Source: Sphingomonas xanthus
GTDB lineage: Bacteria; Pseudomonadota; Alphaproteobacteria; Sphingomonadales; Sphingomonadaceae
Direction of reading: 5' to 3'
NCBI RefSeq assembly: GCF_007998985.1
Contig: NZ_CP041659.1
Coordinates: 2,044,001-2,108,000, forward strand
Length of the DNA: 64,000 nt
The stretch's first letter is position 1. Each line of letters begins with the position of its first letter. The notes beneath the pieces are model-generated. The model ran no database searches and had not been told where the DNA came from. It saw nothing but the letters and a program-made list of their open reading frames with translations. The translations under genes and the position numbers were made by a program. Positions 29,861 through 41,187 of this stretch are shown in pieces.

Positions 29861-31077
29861 AGGCGCTAGGACCGATTCCGTCCGCATTCTCGGCCGATGC
29901 CGATGGCCGGCTGCTGATCGGCGGCCGCACTGCCGACCATTGGACCGCCGAGGCGCGGGGAACGCCGCTGTTCGTTTACGACCGGGCGATGATCGTCGCC
30001 CAGGCCGAGCGGTTCCGGGCCGCGTTCCCGGGCGAGGTCGCGCTTCATTATGCGGTGAAAGCCAATCCGTTCGCGCCGCTTCTGGAAACGATGGCCGAGC
30101 TGGTCGACGGGTTTGACGTGGCCTCGGCGGGCGAGCTGGGCAAGGTCGCCCATCTTGGTCGCCCGGTCAGCTTCGCGGGTCCCGGGAAGCGCGATTTTGA
30201 ACTGGAAGCCGCGATGCGCGCGGGCGTCACCATAAACCTTGAAAGCGAGGGCGAAGCCGAGCGCGCGCTGGCGATTGCAGCGAGCGAGGGGCTGACGGCG
30301 CGGTTGGCGGTAAGGGTCAACCCGCCGTTCGGGCTCAAGGGTTCGGGACAGAAAATGGGTGGCTTGGCCAGTCCGTTCGGGGTCGACCATGACCGCGTGC
30401 CCGCGCTCATCAGGCGGATCGTCGAGGCCGGAGCCGACTGGCAAGGGCTGCATATCTATGCCGGCAGTCAGGCGCTGAAGTCCGAGGCGCTGATCGACGT
30501 GCAGCATGAGACCATCGGACTAGCGGCGGCGATCGCGGAGTCGGCAGGGCTGGCGCCGCCGAACGTCAACCTGGGCGGCGGTTTCGGAATCCCCTATTTT
30601 GGCAAGGACGAGCCATTGGATGTCGAGGCGGTCGGACGGGCGCTGGGCAGGGCCTTGGCCGATCGTCCCGAGATCCTCGCCGGTACGCAGTTCGCAATCG
30701 AACTCGGTCGCTGGCTGGTAGGTGAGGCGGGCGTCTACCTGACCCGGATCGTCGACCGGAAGGTGAGCCGGGGGCGTACCTTCCTGGTCACCGATGGAGG
30801 GCTTCAGCACCAGCTTGCCGCCAGCGGTAATTTCGGCCAGCTCCTCCGCCGCAATTACCCGGTCGCAATCGCCAGCCGTTTCGCGGCTGGGGCGGAGGAA
30901 GAAGTGACGGTTGCCGGTTGCCTGTGCACCCCGCTCGATCTTCTCGCCGATGAAGCTATGTTGCCGAAGGCCGAGGTCGGGGACCTCGTCGCCGTCTTTT
31001 GCGCCGGTGCTTACGGACTCACCGCCAGCCCGACCGCATTCCTCAGCCAGCCGATGGCCCGCGAGATCCTCGCCTAG
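29857..31077 (+). CDS. PLP-dependent decarboxylase, exosortase-A-associated type
   Basis: A 406-residue fold-type III decarboxylase related to diaminopimelate/ornithine decarboxylases. Lys68 in HYAVKANPF is the expected pyridoxal phosphate lysine; GGGFGIPY binds phosphate and CAGAYG near the C-terminus carries the catalytic Cys of the partner subunit. It matches the family annotated as PLP decarboxylase, exosortase A system-associated. Coupled to the ligase by overlap, it would decarboxylate an amino acid connected to the ACP-bound product; the compound is not known. Confidence 0.86.
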   Translation: MKALGPIPSAFSADADGRLLIGGRTADHWTAEARGTPLFVYDRAMIVAQAERFRAAFPGEVALHYAVKANPFAPLLETMAELVDGFDVASAGELGKVAHLGRPVSFAGPGKRDFELEAAMRAGVTINLESEGEAERALAIAASEGLTARLAVRVNPPFGLKGSGQKMGGLASPFGVDHDRVPALIRRIVEAGADWQGLHIYAGSQALKSEALIDVQHETIGLAAAIAESAGLAPPNVNLGGGFGIPYFGKDEPLDVEAVGRALGRALADRPEILAGTQFAIELGRWLVGEAGVYLTRIVDRKVSRGRTFLVTDGGLQHQLAASGNFGQLLRRNYPVAIASRFAAGAEEEVTVAGCLCTPLDLLADEAMLPKAEVGDLVAVFCAGAYGLTASPTAFLSQPMAREILA

Positions 31078-31814
31078 GGATAAAGTGCTTCGACGAAATA
31101 CAGGCCTTCGGGCGGCGCATTGAGCCCTAGCGCCTGCCGGTCCTTTGCTTCCAGCGCGGCGCGAACATCGTCAGGCGCCCAGCGTCCGCGCCCAACCATT
31201 GCGAGGCAACCGACCATCGAACGGACCTGGTGATGAAGGAAGCTGCGGGCGGCGGCCCGAATGTGAATCTCCTCGCCGGCCTGTTCGACCGTCAGCTGGT
31301 CGAGCGTCTTTACTGGGCTTTGCGACTGGCAATGGACCGAGCGGAAAGTGGTGAAGTCGTGACGTCCGACCAGGTGTCGGGCGGCTTCGCCCATCGCGCT
31401 TGCATCGAGGTCGACGGGCACATGCCAGACCTTGCCGCGATCCAGCGCCGGCGGCGCTCGGCGATTGAGGATTCGATAGAGGTAGCGTCGGCCGATGCAG
31501 CTGAACCGCGCATGCCAGTCGTCGGCAACCTGCGCTATTGCGGTGACACTGACCGGCTGGGGCCGGACCAGAGCGTTCACGCCCTCGCGCAGCCGATGTT
31601 CACTGACGGTCTTGGCAAGGTCGACATGTGCGGTCATCGCCAGCGCATGAACGCCGGCATCGGTGCGTCCGGCGGCGTGCACCACGGCCGGCTCGCCGGT
31701 CATCTGAAGCAGCGCCTGTTCCAGCGCTGCCTGTACCGACGGGCCATGGTCCTGTCGCTGCCAGCCCATGAACGGGCCCCCGTCAAATTCGACCGTCAAT
31801 CGCCAGCGGGTCAT
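31074..31814 (-). CDS. truA: tRNA pseudouridine(38-40) synthase
   Basis: Makes pseudouridine at positions 38-40 of the tRNA anticodon arm. The 246-residue product has the catalytic Asp in [11 protein letters not shown], the [14 protein letters not shown] strand (RRYLYRILN) and the C-terminal [13 protein letters not shown]. It lies directly downstream of fmt with a 4-base overlap (same strand) and overlaps the decarboxylase 3' end by 4 bases. Confidence 0.97.
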   Translation of the reverse strand: MTRWRLTVEFDGGPFMGWQRQDHGPSVQAALEQALLQMTGEPAVVHAAGRTDAGVHALAMTAHVDLAKTVSEHRLREGVNALVRPQPVSVTAIAQVADDWHARFSCIGRRYLYRILNRRAPPALDRGKVWHVPVDLDASAMGEAARHLVGRHDFTTFRSVHCQSQSPVKTLDQLTVEQAGEEIHIRAAARSFLHHQVRSMVGCLAMVGRGRWAPDDVRAALEAKDRQALGLNAPPEGLYFVEALYP

Positions 31815-32716
31815 GAGAGGCGCATGCCCTTGGGCAGGGTGAAGCCGCGCAGCAACTCGTCGACGCTCATCGCTGCCTTGCCCGCGCGCTGCAGCTGTGC
31901 CGGCTGCAAGGCCCCGGATCCGCAGGCGATGGTCAGGCGATCGTCGATCACCTCGCCAGGCTGGCCGCTGCCATCGACGGCCCGTGCCGAGAGCAGCTTT
32001 ATCCGCTCGCCGCCGACCTCGAACCAGGCGCCGGGGAAGGGAGCCAGGCCCTGGACGTGGCGGACCAGCTCCGCCGCCGGCCGCGACCAGTCGATCCGCG
32101 CTTCCTCTTTGCTTATCTTGGCGGCGTAGGTGACGCCGTCATCGAGCTGGGGAATTGGCTCGAATAAGGGGAGGTTGTGGAGGACCTCTACCATCATCGC
32201 TGCTCCCAAGTTGGCCAATTCTTCGGTCAGTTGAGCGGCGTTGCTGTCACCAATGTCGACCGTGCGCTTGTGCAGCATGGGGCCGGTATCGAGCCCGGCC
32301 TCCATCTGCATGATGGTCACCCCGGTCGCCTCGTCACCGGCCATGATCGCGCGCTGTACCGGTGCCGCACCTCGCCAACGCGGGAGCAACGAGCCATGGA
32401 CGTTTAGGCAGCCGAAAGTCGGTGCATCGAGGATCGCTTGCGGCAGGATCAGGCCATAGGCAGCCACTACCGCGACGTCGGCGTCGAGGTCAGCAAAGGC
32501 CTGCTGCTCCTCCGCGCTCTTAAGGGACGCCGGCCAGCGCAGGTCGATCCCCAATTCACCTGCGCGCTTGGCAACCGCGGTCTCCTTGATGCCTTTGCCG
32601 CGCCCGGCCCGGCGCGGCGGCTGGGTATAGGCGGCGATCACGTCGTGACCCGCCGCGACCAACGCGTCGAGCGTCGGAACGGCGAACTCGGGGCTTCCCA
32701 TGAAGATGATCCGCAT
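31811..32716 (-). CDS. fmt: Methionyl-tRNA formyltransferase
   Basis: Formylates initiator Met-tRNA. The 301-residue product has the N-terminal formyltransferase domain ([16 protein letters not shown]; catalytic [29 protein letters not shown]) and a C-terminal OB-like tRNA domain. It is followed by truA. The partner gene def lies close by but on the opposite strand, beyond recR, a rearrangement of the common def-fmt order. Confidence 0.97.
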   Translation of the reverse strand: MRIIFMGSPEFAVPTLDALVAAGHDVIAAYTQPPRRAGRGKGIKETAVAKRAGELGIDLRWPASLKSAEEQQAFADLDADVAVVAAYGLILPQAILDAPTFGCLNVHGSLLPRWRGAAPVQRAIMAGDEATGVTIMQMEAGLDTGPMLHKRTVDIGDSNAAQLTEELANLGAAMMVEVLHNLPLFEPIPQLDDGVTYAAKISKEEARIDWSRPAAELVRHVQGLAPFPGAWFEVGGERIKLLSARAVDGSGQPGEVIDDRLTIACGSGALQPAQLQRAGKAAMSVDELLRGFTLPKGMRLS

Positions 32717-32771
32717 CGCCCGCCTATGGCGCGGCTTGCGTCCGGCGCCAAGCGCCTCCTATGTCGCGGGC

Positions 32772-33368
32772 ATGGCATCGCACCAGATCGAAGCATTGAC
32801 TCAGGCGCTGGCGCGATTGCCGGGATACGGGCCCAGATCGGCGCGGCGCGCCGTGCTTCACCTGATGAAAAAGCGCGAAGGAGCGATGGAGCCGCTGCTG
32901 GCGGCCCTGCAGGCGGTAGCGGACACGCTGTCGACCTGCTCGACCTGCGGAAACATCGATACCAGCGACCCCTGCAGCATCTGCCGAGAGACGCGGCGCG
33001 ACGAGCGATTGCTGTGCGTTGTCGAGGAAGTCGCGGATCTTTGGGCGCTTGACCGCTCGCGGCTGTTCCCGGGCCGTTTTCATGTGCTGGGCGGGCGCTT
33101 GTCGGCGCTTGAAGGCGTCCGCCCAGAGGACCTGTCGATCGATAAGCTGGTCCAGCGTGTCGCGGCCGGAGGCATCGACGAGGTCGTGCTAGCGATGAAC
33201 GCGACCTTGGAAGGCCAGACCACGGCCCATTACCTCGCCGAGCGGCTGGAGAAATTCCCAGTTCGCCTCACCCAGTTGGCGCACGGCCTTCCCGTCGGCG
33301 GTGAACTGGATTATCTTGACGAAGGAACGTTGGCCCAGGCCCTTCGCGCGCGTCGGCCCGTCGCTTGA
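32772..33368 (+). CDS. recR: Recombination protein RecR
   Basis: Acts with RecO and RecF in loading RecA on gapped DNA. The 198-residue product has an N-terminal helix-hairpin-helix ([14 protein letters not shown]), a Cys4 zinc finger (CSTCGN...PCSIC) and a Toprim domain ([24 protein letters not shown]). I start it at [11 protein letters not shown]; the frame is open upstream. It is divergent from fmt with a 55-base gap and is followed by def. Confidence 0.97.
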   Translation: MASHQIEALTQALARLPGYGPRSARRAVLHLMKKREGAMEPLLAALQAVADTLSTCSTCGNIDTSDPCSICRETRRDERLLCVVEEVADLWALDRSRLFPGRFHVLGGRLSALEGVRPEDLSIDKLVQRVAAGGIDEVVLAMNATLEGQTTAHYLAERLEKFPVRLTQLAHGLPVGGELDYLDEGTLAQALRARRPVA

Positions 33369-33399
33369 ACCCATTGCCTTGAAAGACTAAATCGCCGTC

Positions 33400-33948
33400 A
33401 TGGCCATATTGCGCATCTATGAAACGCCCGAACCGATCCTTCGCGAGATTTCGACGCCGGTCGAGAAGGTGGATGACGAGCTTCGTACGCTAATCGCCGA
33501 CATGTTCGAGACGATGTATGACGCTCCGGGCATCGGCCTTGCCGCGGTGCAGGTTGGCGTGCCCAAGCGCCTGCTCGTCATGGACTTGCAGGAACCGGAA
33601 GATCCGGAGGACCCCGAAAGCAAGCCTGTGCGCGAACCGCGGGTGTTCATCAATCCCGAGATTTTGTCCCACTCTGACCATGAGGTGCCCTACACGGAAG
33701 GCTGCCTCTCCGTGCCCGATCAATATGCCGACGTGATGCGCCCCGACCATATTCGTGCCCGCTGGATGGACGAGCATGGCAAGACCCATGAGCAGGAGCT
33801 TCACGGGTTACTTGCAGTGTGCCTGCAGCACGAGATGGACCACCTCGAAGGCGTGCTATTCATCGACCATCTGTCAAAGCTGAAGCGCGACATGGTCCTC
33901 AAGAAACTGGCCAAGGTCCGCAAGGAGCGCGCGCTGAGGGCGGCCTGA
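33400..33948 (+). CDS. def: Peptide deformylase
   Basis: Removes the formyl group from nascent peptides. The 182-residue metalloenzyme has all three motifs: GIGLAAVQ (44-51), EGCLS with metal ligand Cys102, and HEMDH (144-148) with two His ligands and the catalytic Glu. An acidic insertion lies near residues 65-75 ([10 protein letters not shown]). It follows recR by 31 bases on the same strand, so it may be cotranscribed. Confidence 0.97.
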   Translation: MAILRIYETPEPILREISTPVEKVDDELRTLIADMFETMYDAPGIGLAAVQVGVPKRLLVMDLQEPEDPEDPESKPVREPRVFINPEILSHSDHEVPYTEGCLSVPDQYADVMRPDHIRARWMDEHGKTHEQELHGLLAVCLQHEMDHLEGVLFIDHLSKLKRDMVLKKLAKVRKERALRAA

Positions 33949-34002
33949 TCCGGTTCAGGAAGCGCGGCCTTGATTGTCGCGCCTCAACGCCCCGGTAAAT
34001 AC

Positions 34003-34392
34003 CTAGGCCAGCGACGCCGCCGCGTTCCGGCAATCGGCGGCGCATTCGCGGCAGATCTGCGCGCACAAGCGGCAATGTTCATGGTCATGGCTTTCGCACT
34101 CGGCGGCGCAGGCGTCGCACATACGTGCGCACAGCTCGAGCAGTTCGCGCAACATCGGCTGGTCGTCGCCGGTCCGCCGCGTCCCTAGCCGAGCGGTCGC
34201 TTCGCAAATGTCCGAACAGTCGAGGCAAAGCCGGATGCACTGGGTCATGTCCTTGGGCTCGGCCATGCAGGCGTCGGCACAGCTCATGCACATCTTGGCG
34301 CAATACATGAGGTGATGCACCGCATTGCCCAGCGACTGGTTGAGATGGTCCTTCGACGCCGGGTGTAGCGAGATCATCTTGCGTATCGACAT
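34003..34392 (-). CDS. Four-helix bundle, Cys-rich copper-binding protein
   Basis: A 129-residue protein with about 17 Cys in repeated CxxC/CxxxC helices (CAKMCMSCADAC, CIRLCLDCSDIC, CARMCDACAAEC, CRLCAQICRECAADC). This is the pattern of DUF326 four-helix bundle proteins that bind many Cu(I) ions. No signal peptide is seen, so it is probably a cytosolic copper store. The ATG at 34392 has AGGAGAA upstream. It lies 31 bases downstream of glnB on the same strand, an unusual partner since glnA is normally found there. Confidence 0.88.
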   Translation of the reverse strand: MSIRKMISLHPASKDHLNQSLGNAVHHLMYCAKMCMSCADACMAEPKDMTQCIRLCLDCSDICEATARLGTRRTGDDQPMLRELLELCARMCDACAAECESHDHEHCRLCAQICRECAADCRNAAASLA

Positions 34393-34423
34393 TCGGCGTT
34401 CTCCTGTTTCCCGTCTTGAACGC

Positions 34424-36480
<2,057 letters not shown>

Positions 36481-36500
36481 GCCCGGGATATAGGATGATC

Positions 36501-37259
36501 ATGAGCGAACATCGAGTCTGGACCGCCGGCTTGGTCGTGATCGGCGACGAGATCCTGTCGGGCAGGACCCAGGACAGGAATATCGCGCAGATCGCCCGCT
36601 GGCTGAACGTCCAGGGGATTCGACTGATGGATGTTCGCGTTGTGCCGGACGAGACGTCGCGGATTGCCGAGGCTGTGAACCAGGTCCGGACCACCTATGA
36701 TTATGGGTTCACCACCGGCGGGATCGGCCCAACCCATGACGACATCACCGTCGATGCGGTTGCCGAGGCGCTTGGCGTGCCGGTGGTCATTCACCCCGAG
36801 GCGCGCGCGATTCTCGAGCGTTATTATGCGACCCGGGGCGGGCTCAACGAAGGGCGGCTGAGGATGGCCCGCGCGCCCGAAGGCGCCGAGCTCATCCCCA
36901 ATCCCGTGTCCGGCGCGCCCGGCATCCGGATCGCCAACCTGTTCCTGATGGCCGGCGTCCCGCACATCACCGCCGGCATGCTGGAGGGCCTGAGCGGCGA
37001 GCTGGAGGGAGGGAGGCCGCTGGTCAGCGTGACGGTCGGCGGCTTTATTCCGGAAAGCGAGGTCGCCGACCTGCTTCGAACTGCCGAACGCAGCGCCGAT
37101 AATGTCGCGATCGGCAGCTATCCGTTCTTCCGCGAAGGCCGGGTCGGATCGAACTTCGTCGTCCGGTCTGACGAGCCAGAAGTCGCGGCGCGTGTCGCGA
37201 CAGAACTTGCGCAAATGCTGGCGGATGCCGGGTTCGAGGCATTCGAAGGCGGGATTTAG
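36501..37259 (+). CDS. CinA-like molybdopterin-binding-domain protein
   Basis: A 252-residue protein with the MoCF_biosynth fold: AGLVVIGDEILSGRTQDRN, TTGGIGPTHDDITVDAVAEALG and MAGVPHITAGML. Such proteins form the N-terminal part of CinA (nucleotide pyrophosphatase of NAD repair) or stand alone, as here, without the C-terminal deamidase. The actual substrate is unknown. I prefer the ATG at 36501, which has TAGGA five bases upstream, over the ATG at 36495. Confidence 0.8.
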   Translation: MSEHRVWTAGLVVIGDEILSGRTQDRNIAQIARWLNVQGIRLMDVRVVPDETSRIAEAVNQVRTTYDYGFTTGGIGPTHDDITVDAVAEALGVPVVIHPEARAILERYYATRGGLNEGRLRMARAPEGAELIPNPVSGAPGIRIANLFLMAGVPHITAGMLEGLSGELEGGRPLVSVTVGGFIPESEVADLLRTAERSADNVAIGSYPFFREGRVGSNFVVRSDEPEVAARVATELAQMLADAGFEAFEGGI

Positions 37260-37318
37260 GGGCGCGCCCGTGGCTTCGCTCGTGCGCTCCAATTCGCGAT
37301 GTCCCGACATCGGAAGGT

Positions 37319-37392
37319 TGGAGCGGGTGAAGGGAATCGAACCCTCGTCGTAAGCTTGGGAAGCTTCTGCTCTACCATTGAGCTACACCCGC
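37319..37392 (-). tRNA. tRNA-Gly (anticodon CCC)
   Basis: The minus-strand sequence folds as a tRNA: acceptor GCGGGTG/CACCCGC, D arm GCTCAATGGTAGAGC, anticodon loop TTCCCAA (anticodon CCC), T arm GAGGGTTCGATTCCCTT, and an encoded 3' CCA. It closely parallels E. coli glyU. A TTGACG with a G-rich spacer lies upstream at 37429-37434 and may be the -35 of its promoter. Confidence 0.95.
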
Positions 37393-37440
37393 GTGGCCGG
37401 GCCGTGCGGTGCCACGCGACCCCGAACCCGTCAAGCGCCC

Positions 37441-37471
37441 AAAGAAAACGGCGCCGCCCGAAGGCGACGCC
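37441..37471 (-). terminator. Rho-independent terminator of the TonB-receptor gene
   Basis: On the minus strand, GGCGTCGCC and GGCGGCGCC arms (one mismatch) flank a 4-base TTCG loop and are followed by TTTTCTTT. It starts 27 bases after the receptor stop. Confidence 0.8.
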
Positions 37472-37497
37472 GAGATCTTATCGTTGATAACGAAGGC

Positions 37498-40194
37498 TTA
37501 GAAGCCGACGTTAACCGTCATGCTGAGCGTGCGCGGCGCGCCGATCTGCACGAACGGCGGATTACCGAAGTTGGTGCTGCTCGACACCGACTGGGCCAAG
37601 CCGCCGCCGAACCCGCCGACATAGAATTTGTCAAACAGGTTGTAGACGTTGAACTGGACGTAGGTCTTCTTCAGATCGTCGGCGAAATAGCCCATGTTCA
37701 CCCGTGCATCGAGGTTAACCAGCCAATAGGCCGGGGCAGCCGCTGCGAACACCTGCTCCTGCGGGGTAGCGCCGGTGGTTGCACCGATCGTGCCGCGGTA
37801 AACCGGCAGGTTGGTGTCGAAGACGTAACGCGGGCCGGTACGCTTGGCGGTGATCCCCAGATCGACCGGACCCAGCGAGCCGAGGACCGACGTGCCGTAG
37901 GTGTACTTCGGCGTGCCCGATTCGCGATTGCCTGCCGTTTCGGCAAAGATCGTATCGCCGACGACGGTGCAGCCGAAGGTGCCGTTGGTAACCTGCGCAC
38001 TGTTGCAGGCGCCGTTGGCCACATCGTCCTTGATCTTCGACTTGTTCCACGACCCGAAGGTGTAGATCGTCAGCTCCTTGATCGGGGCATAGGCGAGCGA
38101 GCCGTCGATACCCCACTTGTTCACGCGGCCAAGGTTGCGGAATACGGTCTGGTTGAGGTCGGGATCGAAGGCCGAGGCCAAGCGATCATCGAACTTGGTG
38201 TACCAGGCCGAAAGCTGCGCCTGGACCTTGGTCGAACGATAGCGCAGGCCAACGTCGAAGCTGTCGGTGGTTTCGGGACGCGGCTTCGCCTGCGGCGTGC
38301 CTTCCGGATAATAGAAGCTGTTGTAGAGATTGTCCGTGCTGGGGACCGACAGGCCCTTTGCATAGCTGGCGAACGCCGACAGATTGGTGGTGATGTCGTA
38401 GACCGCACCGATGTTCGGAAGCAGCTTGTTGTACTTCAGCGTGCGCTTCTGAGGAGGCGCGAAGCCGGTCACAACGCCCGTGCTCTCGTTATAGCTGTAC
38501 GGATTGGCTGCCGCATAAGCCGCAATGGCCGCCGGATCGCCAAGGCAGTCGATGAATCCGCCCGCCGAAGTGGTGAAGCAATTCTGGTCCAGCTTGCGCT
38601 TGAAGAAGGGGGCGCGGACGCCGACGTTGACGGTCAGCGCGCCGAACTCACCGCGATATTCGCCGGCAACCTGGTTCAGGATCGCATAGCTCTGGCGGTC
38701 ACGCTTCTGGACGTGATCGCCATTGGCGTCGGCCAGCGGATCATTGATCGGGAAGACGTCGAGCGGTTCGCCATTGGCGTCGAGGCCAAGCAGCTCGCCG
38801 GTCTGGCGGTGGTTGGCATGGTCGAACGTATAGGAAAAGCGCAGCGTGTGGTCGTCGTTAAGGTCGTAGCGCAGGCCCGAAATCACGCCGTAGCGATAGG
38901 TTCGAGTCTGGCTCGGGGCGAGCAGCGTGACGCCGCCGCCCGGAACGTTCGACGCCGAAGCAGTCGAGCTGCACGCCGAACCCGAGGTTGCCGGGATGCG
39001 GCAGGTGTCCAGCACGTCGCCGTCGCCGTTAAGGTCGCGACCGAAATAATAGTTGCCGCCGATGAAGCCGGTGTAGGTGACGCCGTTGATGATCCGGACG
39101 CCTTCACGGCCGGTGACCGTGCCACCGCCGTTGGCCTTCACATATTGGAAGCTGGGATCGACCGTCAGGGTCAGCTTGTCAGTCAGCGAGAAACGCGACG
39201 AACCGCGGATGTTGCCGGTGTTCGACGGATTGTAGCGGCGGTCGAATTCGGTGCCGCAGCTGTTGGTGACGTCCTGCACGCCCGTTTGCGGCGCATCGGT
39301 CTGGCATGGATAGTTGATGTCATATTCGCGCTCGTCATTGCTGCGCGGATAACGGTCGTTGGAACCGGAACCCACGTTGCGCGGGGTCGCATTGTTGGCG
39401 GCGCGGGTGGTGTCCCAGCGAAGGGGCAGCGAACCGAAGAAATTGTTGCGGTTCTGGTTGTAGTGGCCAGAAATCGCGACGAAATCTCCGCTGCTCAGCG
39501 GCTGGTAGATTTTCGCATTATACTGCTGCTTGTTGACCTTGCCGTAGTTGTTGAACGGGTTGTCGTTCTTGGCAGTCGAGGCCGACACCCAGGCGCGAGT
39601 ACCCCAGGGGCCCATCTCGCCGGTGTGGAACAGCCCGAAGAAGCGGCGGAAATCATATTCGCCAATCGAAACCGAGCCGCGAGCGCCCATTTTCTTGTCC
39701 GGCGTGATCGAGCGGTAGTTGACGGTGCCGCCGACGGCCGAGGCGGTCGGGCTGTCCACGTCGGTCGTGCCGAGGTTGACGTTGACCTGCTCGATCAGTT
39801 CCGGGTCCATCTGCTGGTTCGAATAGATGGCGTAGTTGCCGCTGTCGTTGAGCGGGATGCCGTCGAAGGTCAGGCTGATGCGCGACGAATCGAAACCGCG
39901 GATGGTGAGCGTGCCGCCCGACGAGCCGTAGGCGTCGTTATTCTGGAAGCTAACGCCCGGCACCAGATTGATGGTGTCGAGAATGGTCTGGCCGGGGTTC
40001 TGGCGCGCGATCATTTCCTGGGTCAGCACCGCCTTGGCCTTGGCGGAATCGGGGGTCTGTACGCCGCCCACTTCCTGGACCCGCGAACCGGTGACGACGA
40101 TCGTTTCTTCGAAATCGACCGACCCGGTCGACTGGGCGAAAGCAGCGGCTGGCATGACGACAGCCGTCGAGCAGAGCAGAATCAGTTTTTTCAC
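37498..40194 (-). CDS. TonB-dependent outer-membrane receptor
   Basis: An 898-residue outer-membrane transporter. A signal peptide (VKKLILLCSTAVVMPAAAFAQ) is followed by the EETIVVTGSRVQEV stretch, a plug domain (about 45-160, with LVPGVSF, LTIRGFDSSRISLTFDGIP) and a 22-strand-type barrel ending in aromatic VNVGF. The GTG start at 40194 fits the signal peptide and has GGGGTG upstream. The substrate is unknown; carbohydrate, peptide or metal chelates are all possible. A terminator follows. The gene for a queuosine-precursor transporter lies upstream on the same strand. Confidence 0.93.
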   Translation of the reverse strand: MKKLILLCSTAVVMPAAAFAQSTGSVDFEETIVVTGSRVQEVGGVQTPDSAKAKAVLTQEMIARQNPGQTILDTINLVPGVSFQNNDAYGSSGGTLTIRGFDSSRISLTFDGIPLNDSGNYAIYSNQQMDPELIEQVNVNLGTTDVDSPTASAVGGTVNYRSITPDKKMGARGSVSIGEYDFRRFFGLFHTGEMGPWGTRAWVSASTAKNDNPFNNYGKVNKQQYNAKIYQPLSSGDFVAISGHYNQNRNNFFGSLPLRWDTTRAANNATPRNVGSGSNDRYPRSNDEREYDINYPCQTDAPQTGVQDVTNSCGTEFDRRYNPSNTGNIRGSSRFSLTDKLTLTVDPSFQYVKANGGGTVTGREGVRIINGVTYTGFIGGNYYFGRDLNGDGDVLDTCRIPATSGSACSSTASASNVPGGGVTLLAPSQTRTYRYGVISGLRYDLNDDHTLRFSYTFDHANHRQTGELLGLDANGEPLDVFPINDPLADANGDHVQKRDRQSYAILNQVAGEYRGEFGALTVNVGVRAPFFKRKLDQNCFTTSAGGFIDCLGDPAAIAAYAAANPYSYNESTGVVTGFAPPQKRTLKYNKLLPNIGAVYDITTNLSAFASYAKGLSVPSTDNLYNSFYYPEGTPQAKPRPETTDSFDVGLRYRSTKVQAQLSAWYTKFDDRLASAFDPDLNQTVFRNLGRVNKWGIDGSLAYAPIKELTIYTFGSWNKSKIKDDVANGACNSAQVTNGTFGCTVVGDTIFAETAGNRESGTPKYTYGTSVLGSLGPVDLGITAKRTGPRYVFDTNLPVYRGTIGATTGATPQEQVFAAAAPAYWLVNLDARVNMGYFADDLKKTYVQFNVYNLFDKFYVGGFGGGLAQSVSSSTNFGNPPFVQIGAPRTLSMTVNVGF

Positions 40195-40414
40195 GGAACA
40201 CCCCAAATGAATAGCAGAGCAGACGTCGATTCGGACGTGCAAGGCGGCCATTGGAGTGCGAATAAGACAGAAGGGTGACCGCCATCGGCGAGCGTCGCCC
40301 GTCCATCGAAAACCGCTTCGGAAAATCCCCACCCCAAATCGCGCCACCTCGCGCGACCCATGGGTGCTGGCCTATAGAAAAACCCTCAGTATTTACAAGA
40401 GTGTCCGCAAAGCC
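40195..40414. other. 220-base leader/intergenic region upstream of the TonB receptor
   Basis: No gene is visible. On the minus strand a weak promoter candidate reads TTGTAA-16-TATAGG (about 40374-40401), leaving a long leader before the receptor GTG. I looked for cobalamin and preQ1 riboswitch cores and saw neither. Confidence 0.3.
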
Positions 40415-41068
40415 TCAGTTTGCTGGCGGATTTCCGTCCAGTCTCCGGCCCATCGCGACGAAGGCGTAGATGAGGGTCGGCACCAGCAGCGCCGACAACA
40501 CCACCTTGGCAAGCATCTGGCCCAGCAGCAGGTTGGCAATCGGGAAGACGCCGTAGAAGCTGATGGTGATGAACAGTAGCGTGTCGACGATCTGCGAAAG
40601 GACGCTCGCCACGCCCGCGCGCAGCCAAAGCAGGCTTCCACCTTCGCGCTTCATCCGGCTGAAGATGGTGACGTTGAGGAACTGCGAAATGCCGTAGGCG
40701 ATGATCCCGCCGATCCAGATCCGCGGTGTTGCCATCATCATCATGTTGAACGAATCCTGCCGCTCCTGCGGCATTTCGTGTGACGCGGGCAGCGCCAATA
40801 CCACCACCGTCAACAGGATCGAGGCGATCAGCGGGATAAAGCCGATCGCGACCAGCCGGTTGGCGGTCTCGCGACCATGAATCTCGGCCACCGCGCTCGA
40901 CGTCGTCACCAGCATCAGGAAGGCGAAGATCCCCGCCTCGACCGCGAGCGGGCCAAGCGCGACCTGCTTGTTGGCAAGCACGCCGGCAATGCACACCATG
41001 CCGCCGTAGAAAATGGAGAAGACGAACAGGGAACGGGACATGGGCTGCGCCTGGGCTTGATCGGTCAT
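40415..41068 (-). CDS. Queuosine precursor transporter (YhhQ/DUF165 family)
   Basis: A 217-residue inner-membrane protein with six hydrophobic segments. Family motifs include ANKQVALGPLAVEAGIFAF, SAVAEIHGRETANR, GISQFLNVTIFSRMKR and SQIVDTLLFITISFYG. Members import queuosine precursors (preQ0/preQ1, queuine) for tRNA modification. It lies upstream of the TonB receptor on the same strand but with a 220-base gap. No queuosine synthesis gene is in the window. Confidence 0.9.
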   Translation of the reverse strand: MTDQAQAQPMSRSLFVFSIFYGGMVCIAGVLANKQVALGPLAVEAGIFAFLMLVTTSSAVAEIHGRETANRLVAIGFIPLIASILLTVVVLALPASHEMPQERQDSFNMMMMATPRIWIGGIIAYGISQFLNVTIFSRMKREGGSLLWLRAGVASVLSQIVDTLLFITISFYGVFPIANLLLGQMLAKVVLSALLVPTLIYAFVAMGRRLDGNPPAN

Positions 41069-41187
41069 GGGGGCGAAGGCCTAGCGGCTTCGCGGCGGCC
41101 TGCAAGCCATTTCCGTTTGACCCTGCCCCGGCGCGCGGTTAGGCGGGCGCGCTTTTCCTTAAAAACAACAGGGACTTCCCCCTCGCC

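Noticed and set aside
37378..40278. A 966-codon open frame antisense to the TonB receptor
   Set aside because: It has no motif, covers the tRNA and terminator, and mirrors a well-supported receptor gene.
40195..41187. Cobalamin or preQ1 riboswitch for the TonB receptor or queuosine transporter
   Set aside because: Read on the minus strand, neither leader shows the conserved cores of these riboswitches.
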